Assembly (NCBI RefSeq): GCF_018129005.1
Contig: NZ_JAAEDL010000024.1
Location: 1 to 64,000, forward strand
Source: Neoroseomonas eburnea
GTDB taxonomy: Bacteria > Pseudomonadota > Alphaproteobacteria > Acetobacterales > Acetobacteraceae
Length of the DNA stretch: 64,000 nucleotides
Direction of reading: 5' to 3'
This document shows, piece after piece, positions 1 to 8,452 of the stretch. Numbering within the stretch: position 1 is the first letter of the stretch; each line of letters begins with the position of its first letter. The translations under genes and the position numbers were made by a program. A model generated the notes under the pieces. The model did no database searches, was not told the origin of the DNA, and saw nothing but the letters and a program-made list of their open reading frames with translations.

Positions 1-191
1 GCATCTTCGCCGGCCGCGCCGAGATCGGGGCGGCGTGGAAGAAGACCTCGAACGAGGGCCGCGACTACCTCTCGGTCAAGCTCGACGACCCGTCCCTGCC
101 GGCGCCGATCCTGGCGAACCTCTTCGAGATGGAGGGCGGCGAGTTCGAGCTGATCTGGTCCCGCCCCAACGGCAACCGCAGCAGGGAGTGA
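1..191 (+). CDS. DUF736 family protein, C-terminal part only
   Basis: Partial gene entering from the left edge; reading frame starts at base 3. The visible 62 residues contain the family hallmark of an [11 protein letters not shown] stretch followed by [10 protein letters not shown] and a closing ELIWSRP. DUF736 proteins are usually about 100 residues, so roughly the first third is missing. The family is small, of unknown biochemical role, and typical of alphaproteobacterial conjugative elements with trb/traG transfer genes; its presence here is the first sign that the left edge lies inside such an element. It ends just before a strong hairpin shared with the convergent gene. Confidence 0.85.
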   Translation, partial: IFAGRAEIGAAWKKTSNEGRDYLSVKLDDPSLPAPILANLFEMEGGEFELIWSRPNGNRSRE

Positions 192-200
192 ACGGCCAGC

Positions 201-228
201 GGCGCCCCGCCCGGGAGGGCGGGGCGCC
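201..228. terminator. Perfect 12-bp stem hairpin between convergent genes
   Basis: Bases 201-212 (GGCGCCCCGCCC) are exactly complementary to 217-228 with a 4-base loop. It sits between the stop of the DUF736 gene (191) and the stop of the minus-strand gene ending at 237, so it can serve both directions. There is no T-run, as is common in very GC-rich genomes; the terminator role is inferred from position and stem strength. Confidence 0.6.
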
Positions 229-236
229 TCCCCGCG

Positions 237-863
237 TCACGCAGGGCCCAACAGAACCTCCGCGCATCGCGTGAGCCGCCGAACCCGCGCCTCCACGATC
301 GGGCCGCGCATCTCGAAGTGATCCGTTTCGTACTCTGACATCGCATAGGCCGTAGCCAGCCACAGCGCGTACCAGCGACCGCGCGGACGCCCGGAACGGC
401 CTGTCGCCTCATCGAACACCGCACGAAGAAAAAGAAGCCGCCGGTCCGCGGTGATCCAACCGTGCCCATGCACGCTGCGACGATGGCGCCGCCGCGGCGC
501 TGCAGCCAGGATCTCTGGACCAAGCGCGATGATCGAACGCGTTCGATCCGGGCTGGGCTGCTCGACCGCGCAAAGCATTCGATCAACCAACGCGCGAACG
601 GCCGGTGTGCACGACGCATCGGCGGCCGCTTCCGCCGCCACGTCGTCGATGAGAAACCGCACGAGATCGTCCGACCTTGCCGGCTCCGCGATGCAGGCCC
701 TGGCCAATGGAATGAAGCGCTGCGGCGTCTCACGTCGGCCTTGCCGAAGGTTCTCGGCAACCGCATCGAGCCGCGCCGCAATGCCTGGACGCCGCCGCAC
801 GGCCCGGTGAGCAGTCTGCGCCGCGCTCAGCACCGACGAATCAGTTGCCGAGCGCCCCGCCAC
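237..863 (-). CDS. Unrecognised 208-residue protein, last gene of the restriction operon
   Basis: I do not recognise a family. The protein is Arg/Ala-rich with no signal peptide, membrane segment, Cys cluster or nucleotide-binding motif. The C-terminal half, with an aromatic stretch RWYALWLATAYAMSEYE, looks like a folded helical domain. It starts 11 bases after the stop of the DUF3037 gene on the same strand, so it is probably the distal gene of the hsdRMS-hipA-DUF3037 transcription unit, and it runs into the hairpin at 201-228. Function unknown; by location it could be part of the HipA/DUF3037 module. Confidence 0.6.
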   Translation of the reverse strand: MAGRSATDSSVLSAAQTAHRAVRRRPGIAARLDAVAENLRQGRRETPQRFIPLARACIAEPARSDDLVRFLIDDVAAEAAADASCTPAVRALVDRMLCAVEQPSPDRTRSIIALGPEILAAAPRRRHRRSVHGHGWITADRRLLFLRAVFDEATGRSGRPRGRWYALWLATAYAMSEYETDHFEMRGPIVEARVRRLTRCAEVLLGPA

Positions 864-874
864 GCGACCGCCGA

Positions 875-1741
875 TCAGCGCGGCGGCGCGCCGTCCGCAT
901 GCACCTCATGCGCGCGGACTTCGTCCTCGATCCGCGAGACGAGCTCGTCGATCTCGGCTTCCTCGACCACCTCGGGCCCCAGCGGCGCCTTCCGGATCAT
1001 CGCAACCGCCTTGTCGTACGCCGACGCCAGCGCAGGATCATGAGGGGCGCCGACGATGAGGTGGAGCTTCAGCGCCTCCGTCACGCCGTCCTTCGCCGTT
1101 GTCAGATGCCCAACCAAGCGGCGAGCCTTTTCGAGGATGCCATCCTGGCTCGCGAGGTCGAGCGATACGCCCTCATACGCGTGCCACTGCCCGTTCTTCC
1201 ACGCGTGCCGGAAGGTGATCGCGTCCACCTCTCCGGCAAATGTCTTCTCCTCGAACGGCACCGTGACACCGCGCGCCACCAGCTTCTCGCGCACCGGACG
1301 CCAGATCTCCTCATCATCGCGGCGCCGCGCCACGCGCTCGTCATGCCGCCGCACGAAGCGGTCATACAGGCGGTCGAGCGTCGCGGCTCCGTCGTCAGTC
1401 AGGCCCGAGCCGACGGGCGACCACTGCAGCGCGCTGTCATCCTCCGGCATGCCGCGCCGCGCGAACGCCGCGGCGTCGCCCGCGGCCGCAAGGAGGCCAC
1501 CCTTCTGCATTTCACGAGCCACGCGCTCGATGCCGCGTTCGACATCGCGCAGGGCCTGGTTGAAGGCCTCCCCGTCCAGATCGGGAAACGCCCGCTTCAC
1601 CCGACCAAAGGTCGAGCGAACGCGAACCAGCAGCTTCTGCTCGGCCGCGACGTGAAGGACCACGCCGACGTTCAGCGCCTCGCCAGCGCGCGGGTCATGC
1701 ACGTAGCGCAGGATGGTGTAGGTATAGGGCCGCTGCGTCAT
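875..1741 (-). CDS. DUF3037 domain-containing protein
   Basis: 288 residues. The N-terminus (YTYTILRYVHDPRAGEALNVGVVLH) carries the DUF3037 signature, a short YxxLRYvxdxxxgExxNVGVvL pattern. Biochemical role of the family is unknown. To my knowledge DUF3037 genes often neighbour HipA-like kinase genes, and that is the case here: its ATG overlaps the stop of the upstream HipA-like gene in an ATGA, implying translational coupling. The C-terminal half is charged and helical, possibly coiled coil, ending DELVSRIEDEV. No catalytic residues can be assigned. Confidence 0.8.
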   Translation of the reverse strand: MTQRPYTYTILRYVHDPRAGEALNVGVVLHVAAEQKLLVRVRSTFGRVKRAFPDLDGEAFNQALRDVERGIERVAREMQKGGLLAAAGDAAAFARRGMPEDDSALQWSPVGSGLTDDGAATLDRLYDRFVRRHDERVARRRDDEEIWRPVREKLVARGVTVPFEEKTFAGEVDAITFRHAWKNGQWHAYEGVSLDLASQDGILEKARRLVGHLTTAKDGVTEALKLHLIVGAPHDPALASAYDKAVAMIRKAPLGPEVVEEAEIDELVSRIEDEVRAHEVHADGAPPR

Positions 1742-2529
1742 GCCAGAACCCTCCCGATTTCAGCCAGGCATTCCTCCATCCGGTCGCGGACCTCCTTGAT
1801 GGTCCGGACCGCGGCGTCCGCATCGGCGCCCGCGCTGGCCCACTCGGCCGGCAAGGCGGCGACATAGCCGTCCACCATGCCATCCGACAAGGCCGCCCAG
1901 GCGGCCCGGATGGACGCGAAATCCAGCACCTGCCCGCGCAGCTTGTCACGGAAAATGTGGCGGCCGGGTGTCATCAGGTCCTGCAACGCGCCGGCGCGCC
2001 AGGGTGTGAGCCGCGGGATTACCATATGGTGTGTGAACGCCATCTCGTGATCGAAGATCTTGATGTGCTCGCCCTTCACCAGGCAGTTCGGGTTCTCTTT
2101 GCGGCGGTCCGGATTGGCGGTCAGCGCATCGAAGACGAAGACGGCGAGCGCGACCGGCACCATGGCGGCGGTCAGCCGCGTCTCCGGCTTCCAGGTGGAG
2201 AACTGGCTGCCGACATGGCGCGATCCGAACGCGACCGGCAGGCTGGCACGCAAGGCGCGCTGCACCTCGGCATCGGCCACGCTGCCGATCCAGGCGGCTG
2301 GCAGTTCCACTAGGAGCGGTTCGGCGACCGGCAGGCCAAGGTCACCGGCGAGGCAGGCGGCGACGACCTCGCGCGCGAGGCTGACCTCCTTCTGCTCGCA
2401 GCCGGCCGACAGCTTCGCGACCACCTCCACCTCCTCGCCGGCTGCGTCGATGCAGGTGAGGAAGAGGGGGCGCGTCTTGCCGCTGCGTGCCGGACGGTCG
2501 AACTGCGTGGCGACGACGCGTCTGAGCAT
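1738..2529 (-). CDS. HipA-like kinase domain protein
   Basis: 263 residues when started at the ATG at 2529, which lies 2 bases after the hsdS stop; a longer open frame to 2646 runs antiparallel into hsdS in the wrong frame and is ignored. Kinase-like elements visible: VVAKLS (candidate ATP-binding Lys) near residue 35, a catalytic-loop-like DALTANPDRRKENPN near residue 145 and a metal-binding-like IFDHE about 15 residues later. This fits the short HipA-like kinase family rather than full HipA (about 440 residues). No HipB-type antitoxin is directly adjacent; the partner is the downstream DUF3037 gene. Substrate unknown. Could act as toxin, or as regulator of the adjacent restriction system. 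Confidence 0.75.
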   Translation of the reverse strand: MLRRVVATQFDRPARSGKTRPLFLTCIDAAGEEVEVVAKLSAGCEQKEVSLAREVVAACLAGDLGLPVAEPLLVELPAAWIGSVADAEVQRALRASLPVAFGSRHVGSQFSTWKPETRLTAAMVPVALAVFVFDALTANPDRRKENPNCLVKGEHIKIFDHEMAFTHHMVIPRLTPWRAGALQDLMTPGRHIFRDKLRGQVLDFASIRAAWAALSDGMVDGYVAALPAEWASAGADADAAVRTIKEVRDRMEECLAEIGRVLA

Positions 2530-2531
2530 CG

Positions 2532-3680
2532 CTACGGCGCGAAGGCTTCGGCGAGCAGCGCGGGCACTAGGTGGTCCAACTCGGCAGCGGCAGCAGCCTG
2601 GGCCTCTCGCGCGGCGCGCGCTTTCTGCTGGAGCGCATCGAACCACTGCTGGGCATCGAGCGAGGGCACCGGCACGGTGATGTTGGGCAGTTCTTCGGCG
2701 GAGAGCGTCTTATTGCGAGCGATCGTCCCTGGCGAGGCTGCGACGACCTGGGCGAAGCCCTCCTCGGTCGTGAAATAGAACCACAGGAAGCCCGGCACCA
2801 AGCGGTCGCGGTCTGCCTCGCAGGTGAGCATGCGGTGATTGCCCACGCAGCCGTCATCGGCTGCGCCGGCGAGTGCGATCCCCTTTTCCCAGGCCATCAG
2901 GTTGCTGAAGATCAGATCGCCTTCGTTGACGCGAAACAGCTTCTGCCACGTGAATTCCGCGCCGCTCACGGTACGGCGATGGAAGACACCCTTGAAGAAG
3001 CTGCGCACCCCGATCTCGGTGTAGCTCGCTTCCGGATCGATCATCACCGAACGTCGCACCAGCGGTGCAACGTCACCCATACGCGCGCGCGGCGCGTCCT
3101 GGGCGATGCGGTGGAACGCGGCGGCGAGCAGCCTGGCAAGCTCCTTGTCCACGGCGTCGGCCTCGCTCTGCCGCTGCGCAATCCGCGCCTCGACCGCGTC
3201 GAGCCGCTCCACGATCCGCCGCTGCACGTCAGGCGGAGGCATGGGCACGGGCATTCGGCTCGCGGCCTCGATGCCGAGCGTTCGGTTCCTTCCCGCACCG
3301 CCTGGTGATGCGCGCCCAAGAACTTCGAGACCAGCGGGAGTGCTGAACCACGCCTTGATGAAGCCGGCATCAGCCCGCTTCGGATTGGGCACAAAGGTCA
3401 GGAACCGATGCGAGCCAAACCTGCCGTTGTCGTTTGGTCCAGCGACAGCGACCGCGCCTTCCCATGCGAAGACGATATTGAACACGAGATCGCCCGTCTC
3501 GATCAGGAACAGCCGCTTCGAGCCAGCATCCGCCCCGGTGAGTGGCGGCTTATGGAATGTGCCGCGGCCGAACGACCGTACGCCAAGCTCGGGATAGAGC
3601 CCGTCAATATCGACTTCCACCGGGCGGCGCACCAGCTCCGCCACCTCGCCCAGCGGCACCATCGGCCAACGCACCGTCAC
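2532..3680 (-). CDS. hsdS: Type I restriction-modification specificity subunit HsdS
   Basis: 382 residues with a GTG start whose GTGA overlaps the hsdM stop. Two target-recognition domains of about 190 residues each begin with similar blocks (VPLGEVAELVRR near residue 7 and MGDVAPLVRR near 200) and share GVRSF, GDLVF/GDLIF and AWE segments. Each is followed by a helical spacer with an RRIVERLDAVEARIAQRQ-like coiled coil. HsdS determines the DNA sequence bound by the HsdM/HsdR complex. The two domains resemble each other unusually closely (see findings). Confidence 0.92.
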   Translation of the reverse strand: MTVRWPMVPLGEVAELVRRPVEVDIDGLYPELGVRSFGRGTFHKPPLTGADAGSKRLFLIETGDLVFNIVFAWEGAVAVAGPNDNGRFGSHRFLTFVPNPKRADAGFIKAWFSTPAGLEVLGRASPGGAGRNRTLGIEAASRMPVPMPPPDVQRRIVERLDAVEARIAQRQSEADAVDKELARLLAAAFHRIAQDAPRARMGDVAPLVRRSVMIDPEASYTEIGVRSFFKGVFHRRTVSGAEFTWQKLFRVNEGDLIFSNLMAWEKGIALAGAADDGCVGNHRMLTCEADRDRLVPGFLWFYFTTEEGFAQVVAASPGTIARNKTLSAEELPNITVPVPSLDAQQWFDALQQKARAAREAQAAAAAELDHLVPALLAEAFAP

Positions 3681-5257
3681 GCCACCCGCTCAGCGACCAG
3701 CGCCTTGATCTCGTCGAGCAGCGCCAGGACCTGCCGCTCCTTCTCGATCACGCTCGCGACGATCTCGGCCGGCGCGCGGTGGTCCACTGCCTCCTTCGCC
3801 GCCGGGTTCTTCAGGTCGAGGTTCACCGCGACAACGCGGCCCGCCTCGTCGCGCCGGATCAGTTCCGGCCCGCTGACCTTCCAGGCCTGCGGGCCCTCCT
3901 CCCGCCGGCCCCACCAGGCGATGCAATCGGCGAATTCCTCGAGCTGGACCGGCCGCGTCTTGGAGTATTTCCGCCGCCCCTCCGGCATCGGCTGCTCGTA
4001 GAACCACACGTCCCGCGTCGGCCCCGCCGTGTCGAAGAAGATCACGTTGGTGGGGATGTCGGTGTAGGGCGCGAAGACGCCTTCCGGCAGACGCAGCACG
4101 GTGTGCAGGTTGAACTGCTCCAGTATGTCCGCCTTGATGCGCGCGCAGACGCCATCGCCGAACAGCGTACCGTTCGGCACCACCACCGCCGCGCGCGCCG
4201 GCCGCCCCGCCGAGGTCTGCGCCCGCTTCAGCCGACGCATGATGAGTTGGAGGAACAGCAGTGCCGTCTCGGCCGCCTGCCGGTCCTCCGGGAAGTTGCC
4301 CTGGATGCCGCGCTCCTCCTCGCCGCCGAAGGGCGGGTTGGTGAGGATCACGTCCACCCGATCTCGCTCGCCGATCTCGGTGAGGCGATGGCGGAGCGCG
4401 TTGCCGGGATCGATGCGCGGCGCATCCAGCCCGTGCAGCAGCAGGTTCATCTGGCAGAGCAGATAGGGCAGCGATTTTGGCTCGCAGCCCATGAGCGAAG
4501 CAGACTGCAGCACGCGACGGTCGGCCACGGTCTGCACCTGGCCGGCGAGATGCGCGAAGGCCTCGACGAGGAACCCGCCCGTGCCGGCTGCGGGGTCCAG
4601 CACCGTCTCGCCCAGGCGCGGATCGGTCACCTGCACCATCAGCCGAACCACGGCGCGCGGCGTGTAGAACTCTCCGGAATCGCCCGCCGCGTCGCGCATC
4701 TCGCGCAGCATGGATTCGTAGAGCGCGCCGAGGGTGTGCAGCTCCTCCGACGAGGTGAAGTGGATGGCGCCGATCTTGTCGATCACGTCACGCAGCAGGT
4801 AGCCGCTGCGCATGCGGTTATCGACGCCACGGAAGACGGTGGCGATCACGTCCCGTCGGTCATCGCCGTTCGCGCTCGTCAGCCCGCGCAGATAGGCGAA
4901 GAGGCCAGGGCCGCGCGTGCCGTCGGGCCGGACGCCTTCATCGTTGTTGATGAAGGCCAGCAGCTCATCGCCGGTGATGCCCTGCGGGTTGGCCGCCCAG
5001 TCGCGCCAGCGATAGGGCGGCTCGATCGCCGGCCGGAAGCGCGTGCCGGCCAACGCCGCTTCCTGCTCCCGCTGCTGCTCGAGGTCATCGAGAAACTTCA
5101 GGAACATGATCCAGGTGAGGAGCGGCAGCCGATCGAGGTCGCCGTTCAGCCCCTTGTCCTTGCGCATGATGTCGCGCGCGGATTTCAGCAGCGAGCCGAG
5201 CGCCTGGGCCGTGGTCAGCGCCGGCTTCGTGGTGGTGGCGCGTGGCTTACGCGGCAT
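3677..5257 (-). CDS. hsdM: Type I restriction-modification N6-adenine methyltransferase HsdM
   Basis: 526 residues, normal for HsdM. Helical N-terminal HsdM_N domain (residues about 15-150), then the methyltransferase domain with SAM-binding DPAAGTGG (about 221-228) and catalytic NPPF (about 307-310) motifs. It methylates adenine in the HsdS-defined target and is also required for restriction. Its start overlaps the end of hsdR by 11 bases and its stop overlaps the hsdS start, so R, M and S are one tightly coupled operon in the order R-M-S. Confidence 0.95.
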   Translation of the reverse strand: MPRKPRATTTKPALTTAQALGSLLKSARDIMRKDKGLNGDLDRLPLLTWIMFLKFLDDLEQQREQEAALAGTRFRPAIEPPYRWRDWAANPQGITGDELLAFINNDEGVRPDGTRGPGLFAYLRGLTSANGDDRRDVIATVFRGVDNRMRSGYLLRDVIDKIGAIHFTSSEELHTLGALYESMLREMRDAAGDSGEFYTPRAVVRLMVQVTDPRLGETVLDPAAGTGGFLVEAFAHLAGQVQTVADRRVLQSASLMGCEPKSLPYLLCQMNLLLHGLDAPRIDPGNALRHRLTEIGERDRVDVILTNPPFGGEEERGIQGNFPEDRQAAETALLFLQLIMRRLKRAQTSAGRPARAAVVVPNGTLFGDGVCARIKADILEQFNLHTVLRLPEGVFAPYTDIPTNVIFFDTAGPTRDVWFYEQPMPEGRRKYSKTRPVQLEEFADCIAWWGRREEGPQAWKVSGPELIRRDEAGRVVAVNLDLKNPAAKEAVDHRAPAEIVASVIEKERQVLALLDEIKALVAERVA

Positions 5258-7610
5258 AGAGCTGTTCCTGCAGTTCTGCGACAGCGGCGCGCAGCTGATC
5301 CGCCCCTCCGAACAGGCGGATGATGTCGGCGACCTGCCCGTGGTTGGAGATGGGCGGCACCTTCAGCACGTCGGGCAGGACGAATTCGGCCTCGCCGTGG
5401 GCAGCGTACTTCTCCAACAGTTCCTCCAGGATGGCGCGGCCCTCGGGGCCGAATTTCGTGAACACATCAGGCTGACGCGTGCGCAGCTGCTGCGCCCGTT
5501 CCCGCCGCGTGCGCAGCGGTGCGTTGAAGGCCAGGTGGCAGAGCAGATCGAAGGGGTCGGCCTCCGGCTGCTGCGCTGCCTCGGCCAGCTGGTCGAAGCT
5601 GATGCCACGTTCGGCGAGGCGCTGCACGATGGCGGAGCGCTGCGCCGCGTTCATCCAGGCCGCGCGCAGCTCCTTCGAGGTGGGGTAGAGCGAGCGGACG
5701 CTCTCGGCGGCATAGTCGGTGTAGCGCACGACGCGAAGCTGCGCGCCGGATGGGTCAAGCTCGTAGACAAGGTGGGCCGCGACCGCGACCTGACCGCTAT
5801 CGAAGTAGAATTTCTGGCGCCTCGCCTCGGGTGGCTCGATGATCTCGGGCTCACCGGGCTCTGGCTCGGGTTCCGCACCCTCGACCGGAATGTCGGTCTC
5901 GGAGACGGTCTCGCCGGCTTCGTTCAGCTCCTCCTCGGTCAGGCGGGCGGGATCGCCGTCGAAAGCAGGGTCAGCGAACAGGCGGGTGGCCGAGCCGGTG
6001 TAGTCGATGATGTTGAACCAGAGCTTCCCGTAATCGTCCCTCACCCGCGTGCCGCGGCCGATGATCTGCTTGAACTCGCTCATGGAGCCGACGATGCGCG
6101 CCAGCACGACGTTCTTGCAGGTCGGCGCATCCACGCCGGTCGTCAGCAGCTGGGATGTGGTGAGGACGGTCGGCGTGCGCGTGTCCACGTCCTGGAACCG
6201 GCTGAGATGGCCGCGGCCGATGTCGCCTTCATCGGCGGTGACACGGCACACATAGTCAGGGTGCTGCGCCACCATGTCCGCGTTCAGCGCGACCAGCGCC
6301 TGGCGCATCTCGGCCGCGTGTTCCTGGTCGACGCAGAAGACGATGGTCTTGGCGTAGCGATCCGTCTTTCGCAGGAAGCCGTCGAGGTGCTTCGCGATGG
6401 CCTGCGTGCGCGCGCGCAGGGCGATGATGCGCTCGAAGTCCTGGGTGCGATACTCGTCGTCCGGGATCTCGCGGCCGTAGCGGTCAAGGTCGCCCTGGCT
6501 CGGCCGCCAGCCAGCGGCGTCCCATTCGGTGATGACACGGTGCACCCGGTAGGGGGCGAGGAAGCCGTCATCGATCCCCTGGCGCAGGCTGTATTCGTAG
6601 ATCGGGTTGCCGAAGTACCGGTAGCTGTCGCGGTTGTCCTCGCGCAGCGGCGTGGCGGTCATGCCCAATTGAAAGGCGGGCGCGAAGTGTTCGAGGATCA
6701 CGCGCCAGGAGCTGTCATTGCGCGCGCTGCCGCGGTGGCATTCATCGACGATGATCAGGTCGAAGAAATCGGGCGGGTAGGCGCGGAACAGGCCTTCGCG
6801 GGACGCGTCCTCGGCGAGCGCCTGGTAGATCGCGAAGTAGATCTCGCGCCCCATGACGACCTCGCCCGATTCGATCTTGCAGCGGGCGTCGCCGAAGGCG
6901 GCGAAGATGCCATCCTTCGGCTGATCGACGAGGATGTTCCGGTCAGCCAGGTAGAGGATCTTCGGGCGCCGATGGGCGCCGTCGCGGTTCCAGCGACTGT
7001 TCCAGAGCTTCCAGCAGACCTGGAAGGCGACCGTGGTCTTGCCCGTGCCCGTCGCCATGGTGACGAGCATGCGACGCTGGCCTTGCAGGATGGCTTCGAC
7101 GATGCGGTTGATCGCGCTCTGCTGGTAGTAGCGTTCGTTCTTGCCGACGGTGTGATTGAAGGGGGTGAGCAGGCGATCGGCTGCCTGATCGCTCGCGAGG
7201 CCCGTGCCCGCGCGATAGCGGGCCCAGAGCTCCGCCGGCGCCGGGTAGGAGTTACGTGGCGTCTCGGCGCCGGTGAAGTAGTCGATCTCGATGATCTCGG
7301 GGCCGTTCGTCGCATAGGCGAATTTTAGGCCCAGCATCTCCGCGTATTGCCGCGCCTGTTGCACAGCATCCGCGGCGCTCTTGTAGCTGGCCTTGGCCTC
7401 GACCACCGCGAGGGGGAAGTCGCGCCGGTATCGCAGCAGGAAGTCAACGCGCTTCGGCGGCTTTCGCACGAAGCCGCGGCCGACCGGGACGATGCGGCCA
7501 TCGGTGATGGTTCGCTGCTCGGCGATGGAGTGGGGGTCGGCGTCCCACCCGGCGGCCTGGAGTGCGGGCACGACGTGCCGGCGGCAAGTATCGGCCTCCG
7601 TCTCCGTCAT
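5247..7610 (-). CDS. hsdR: Type I restriction endonuclease subunit HsdR
   Basis: 787 residues from the ATG at 7610 (MTETEAD); the frame is open further upstream but that part overlaps the XRE gene in another frame. N-terminal nuclease domain with an RVDFLLRY...VVEAKASY arrangement (PD-(D/E)XK type) at residues 54-76, then a superfamily 2 helicase/translocase with Walker A ATGTGKT (about 186-192) and DECH (about 289-292), and motif VI-like IIGRGTRVRDD. Cuts DNA lacking the cognate methylation after ATP-driven translocation. Preceded on the same strand by a small XRE regulator 113 bases upstream. Confidence 0.95.
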   Translation of the reverse strand: MTETEADTCRRHVVPALQAAGWDADPHSIAEQRTITDGRIVPVGRGFVRKPPKRVDFLLRYRRDFPLAVVEAKASYKSAADAVQQARQYAEMLGLKFAYATNGPEIIEIDYFTGAETPRNSYPAPAELWARYRAGTGLASDQAADRLLTPFNHTVGKNERYYQQSAINRIVEAILQGQRRMLVTMATGTGKTTVAFQVCWKLWNSRWNRDGAHRRPKILYLADRNILVDQPKDGIFAAFGDARCKIESGEVVMGREIYFAIYQALAEDASREGLFRAYPPDFFDLIIVDECHRGSARNDSSWRVILEHFAPAFQLGMTATPLREDNRDSYRYFGNPIYEYSLRQGIDDGFLAPYRVHRVITEWDAAGWRPSQGDLDRYGREIPDDEYRTQDFERIIALRARTQAIAKHLDGFLRKTDRYAKTIVFCVDQEHAAEMRQALVALNADMVAQHPDYVCRVTADEGDIGRGHLSRFQDVDTRTPTVLTTSQLLTTGVDAPTCKNVVLARIVGSMSEFKQIIGRGTRVRDDYGKLWFNIIDYTGSATRLFADPAFDGDPARLTEEELNEAGETVSETDIPVEGAEPEPEPGEPEIIEPPEARRQKFYFDSGQVAVAAHLVYELDPSGAQLRVVRYTDYAAESVRSLYPTSKELRAAWMNAAQRSAIVQRLAERGISFDQLAEAAQQPEADPFDLLCHLAFNAPLRTRRERAQQLRTRQPDVFTKFGPEGRAILEELLEKYAAHGEAEFVLPDVLKVPPISNHGQVADIIRLFGGADQLRAAVAELQEQLYAA

Positions 7611-7723
7611 GCTGTTCCCCGGCCCCCATCCCGAAATGATGTAACCCCTCAACTCACGCCAGAATATCATCCTCGGCGTGCCACCATGAATACCCAAGTG
7701 CCTGGGAACAGGCAGATTCAGGC

Positions 7724-8011
7724 TCAGCGGTCGTCTGGCTCCTTCTCGGCGCTCGGCTTTCTTCGTCCCCCGCGCCGCATCGGCTTCGCCGCCTTCACCT
7801 CTCCATCTGGCTCGACCAGTGCGACGTGGCTGACGCCGAGCGCGCTGGCGAGCTCGAACAGCGTCACCACCGTCGGATTGCGCGTGCCGCGTTCCAGGCT
7901 GCTCAGGTACTGCTGGCTGAACCCGGACCGCTCGGCAAACGCCTCCTGCGTCAGGCCTTTCTCCAGCCTGATCCGACGCACGTTCCTCCCCACCAGCCGG
8001 CGCATATCCAT
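7724..8011 (-). CDS. Small XRE-family helix-turn-helix regulator
   Basis: 95 residues. A Cro/C1-type HTH occupies residues about 5-62: LVGRNVRRIRLEKGLTQEAF, then the recognition segment SGFSQQYLSSLERGTRNP. The Lys/Arg-rich tail (PMRRGGRRKPSAEKE) is disordered-looking. It precedes hsdR on the same strand, as controller (C) proteins do in restriction systems, so it probably sets the timing or level of the restriction operon. It could instead be an ICE backbone regulator facing the divergent DUF2285 gene. An inverted repeat lies just upstream at 8030-8064. Confidence 0.85.
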   Translation of the reverse strand: MDMRRLVGRNVRRIRLEKGLTQEAFAERSGFSQQYLSSLERGTRNPTVVTLFELASALGVSHVALVEPDGEVKAAKPMRRGGRRKPSAEKEPDDR

Positions 8012-8029
8012 GCCGGCACGGTCGGGTCG

Positions 8030-8064
8030 TTACATACTTTGAGTTTATCTTCCATAGTGTGTAA
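8030..8064. promoter_or_regulatory. Inverted repeat, candidate operator of the XRE regulator
   Basis: TTACATACT (8030-8038) and AGTGTGTAA (8056-8064) form a 9-base inverted repeat with one mismatch across a 17-base AT-rich spacer. It lies 19-53 bases upstream of the XRE start and in the 158-base gap to the divergent DUF2285 gene. The low-GC island stands out in this GC-rich sequence and probably holds the promoter(s). Operator role is inferred. Confidence 0.45.
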
Positions 8065-8169
8065 ATCGCGCGCCTGCGTCCCCATGTAACGCCCCGTCTG
8101 GCGCTCGCGGCCCGGATGGGTGACTCTGCGGCGACAGCGCGATGAGACGCCGGCAGAGGGGGCGCCCGC

Positions 8170-8436
8170 ATGACCGCCGCGAGGATCCTCGAGACCCCAC
8201 CCGACGAGCCGCGCGTCACGGCCTATGACCTGGCCCACAAGATCCTCTACCTCCGCCTGCTCGATGCCGCCGCCGAGGGCGCCGACTGGCGGGAGGTCGC
8301 ACGGATCGTCTTTGGCCTCGACCCCAACCGCGATCCCGACCAGGCACGGCGAATCCACGACAGCCATCTCGCCCGTGCCCGCTGGATGATCGAAACCGGC
8401 TATCGCGACCTTCTGCGCCAGGGCTCGACCAACTGA
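8170..8436 (+). CDS. Small DUF2285-like DNA-binding protein
   Basis: 88 residues. The core AEGADWREVARIVFGLDPNRDPDQARR followed by HLARARWMIETGYRDLL matches the DUF2285-type module (GASYREIA-x-LFG...R-x-x-GYRxLL) that recurs in alphaproteobacterial ICE regulatory regions. Likely a helix-turn-helix DNA-binding protein. It is the first gene of the plus-strand replication/transfer block and diverges from the XRE gene. A larger paralogue-like gene follows. Regulatory role is inferred from family and position. Confidence 0.75.
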   Translation: MTAARILETPPDEPRVTAYDLAHKILYLRLLDAAAEGADWREVARIVFGLDPNRDPDQARRIHDSHLARARWMIETGYRDLLRQGSTN

Positions 8437-8452
8437 CGGGCGTTGCGCCGAC

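Noticed and set aside
1738-2529. Calling the HipA-like gene a classical hipBA toxin-antitoxin
   Set aside because: The protein is much shorter than HipA and no HipB gene is adjacent; the XRE gene is 5 kb away at the other end of the operon.
2532-2646. N-terminal extension of the HipA-like protein to 2646
   Set aside because: It overlaps the end of hsdS out of frame and is low complexity; the ATG at 2529 directly after the hsdS stop is a better start.
5043-7328. Long plus-strand open frame opposite hsdR
   Set aside because: No recognisable domain; hsdR on the other strand has nuclease and helicase motifs.
7611-8219. N-terminal extension of hsdR covering the XRE gene
   Set aside because: The stretch is the wrong frame of a clear HTH gene; HsdR homology begins at MTETEAD.
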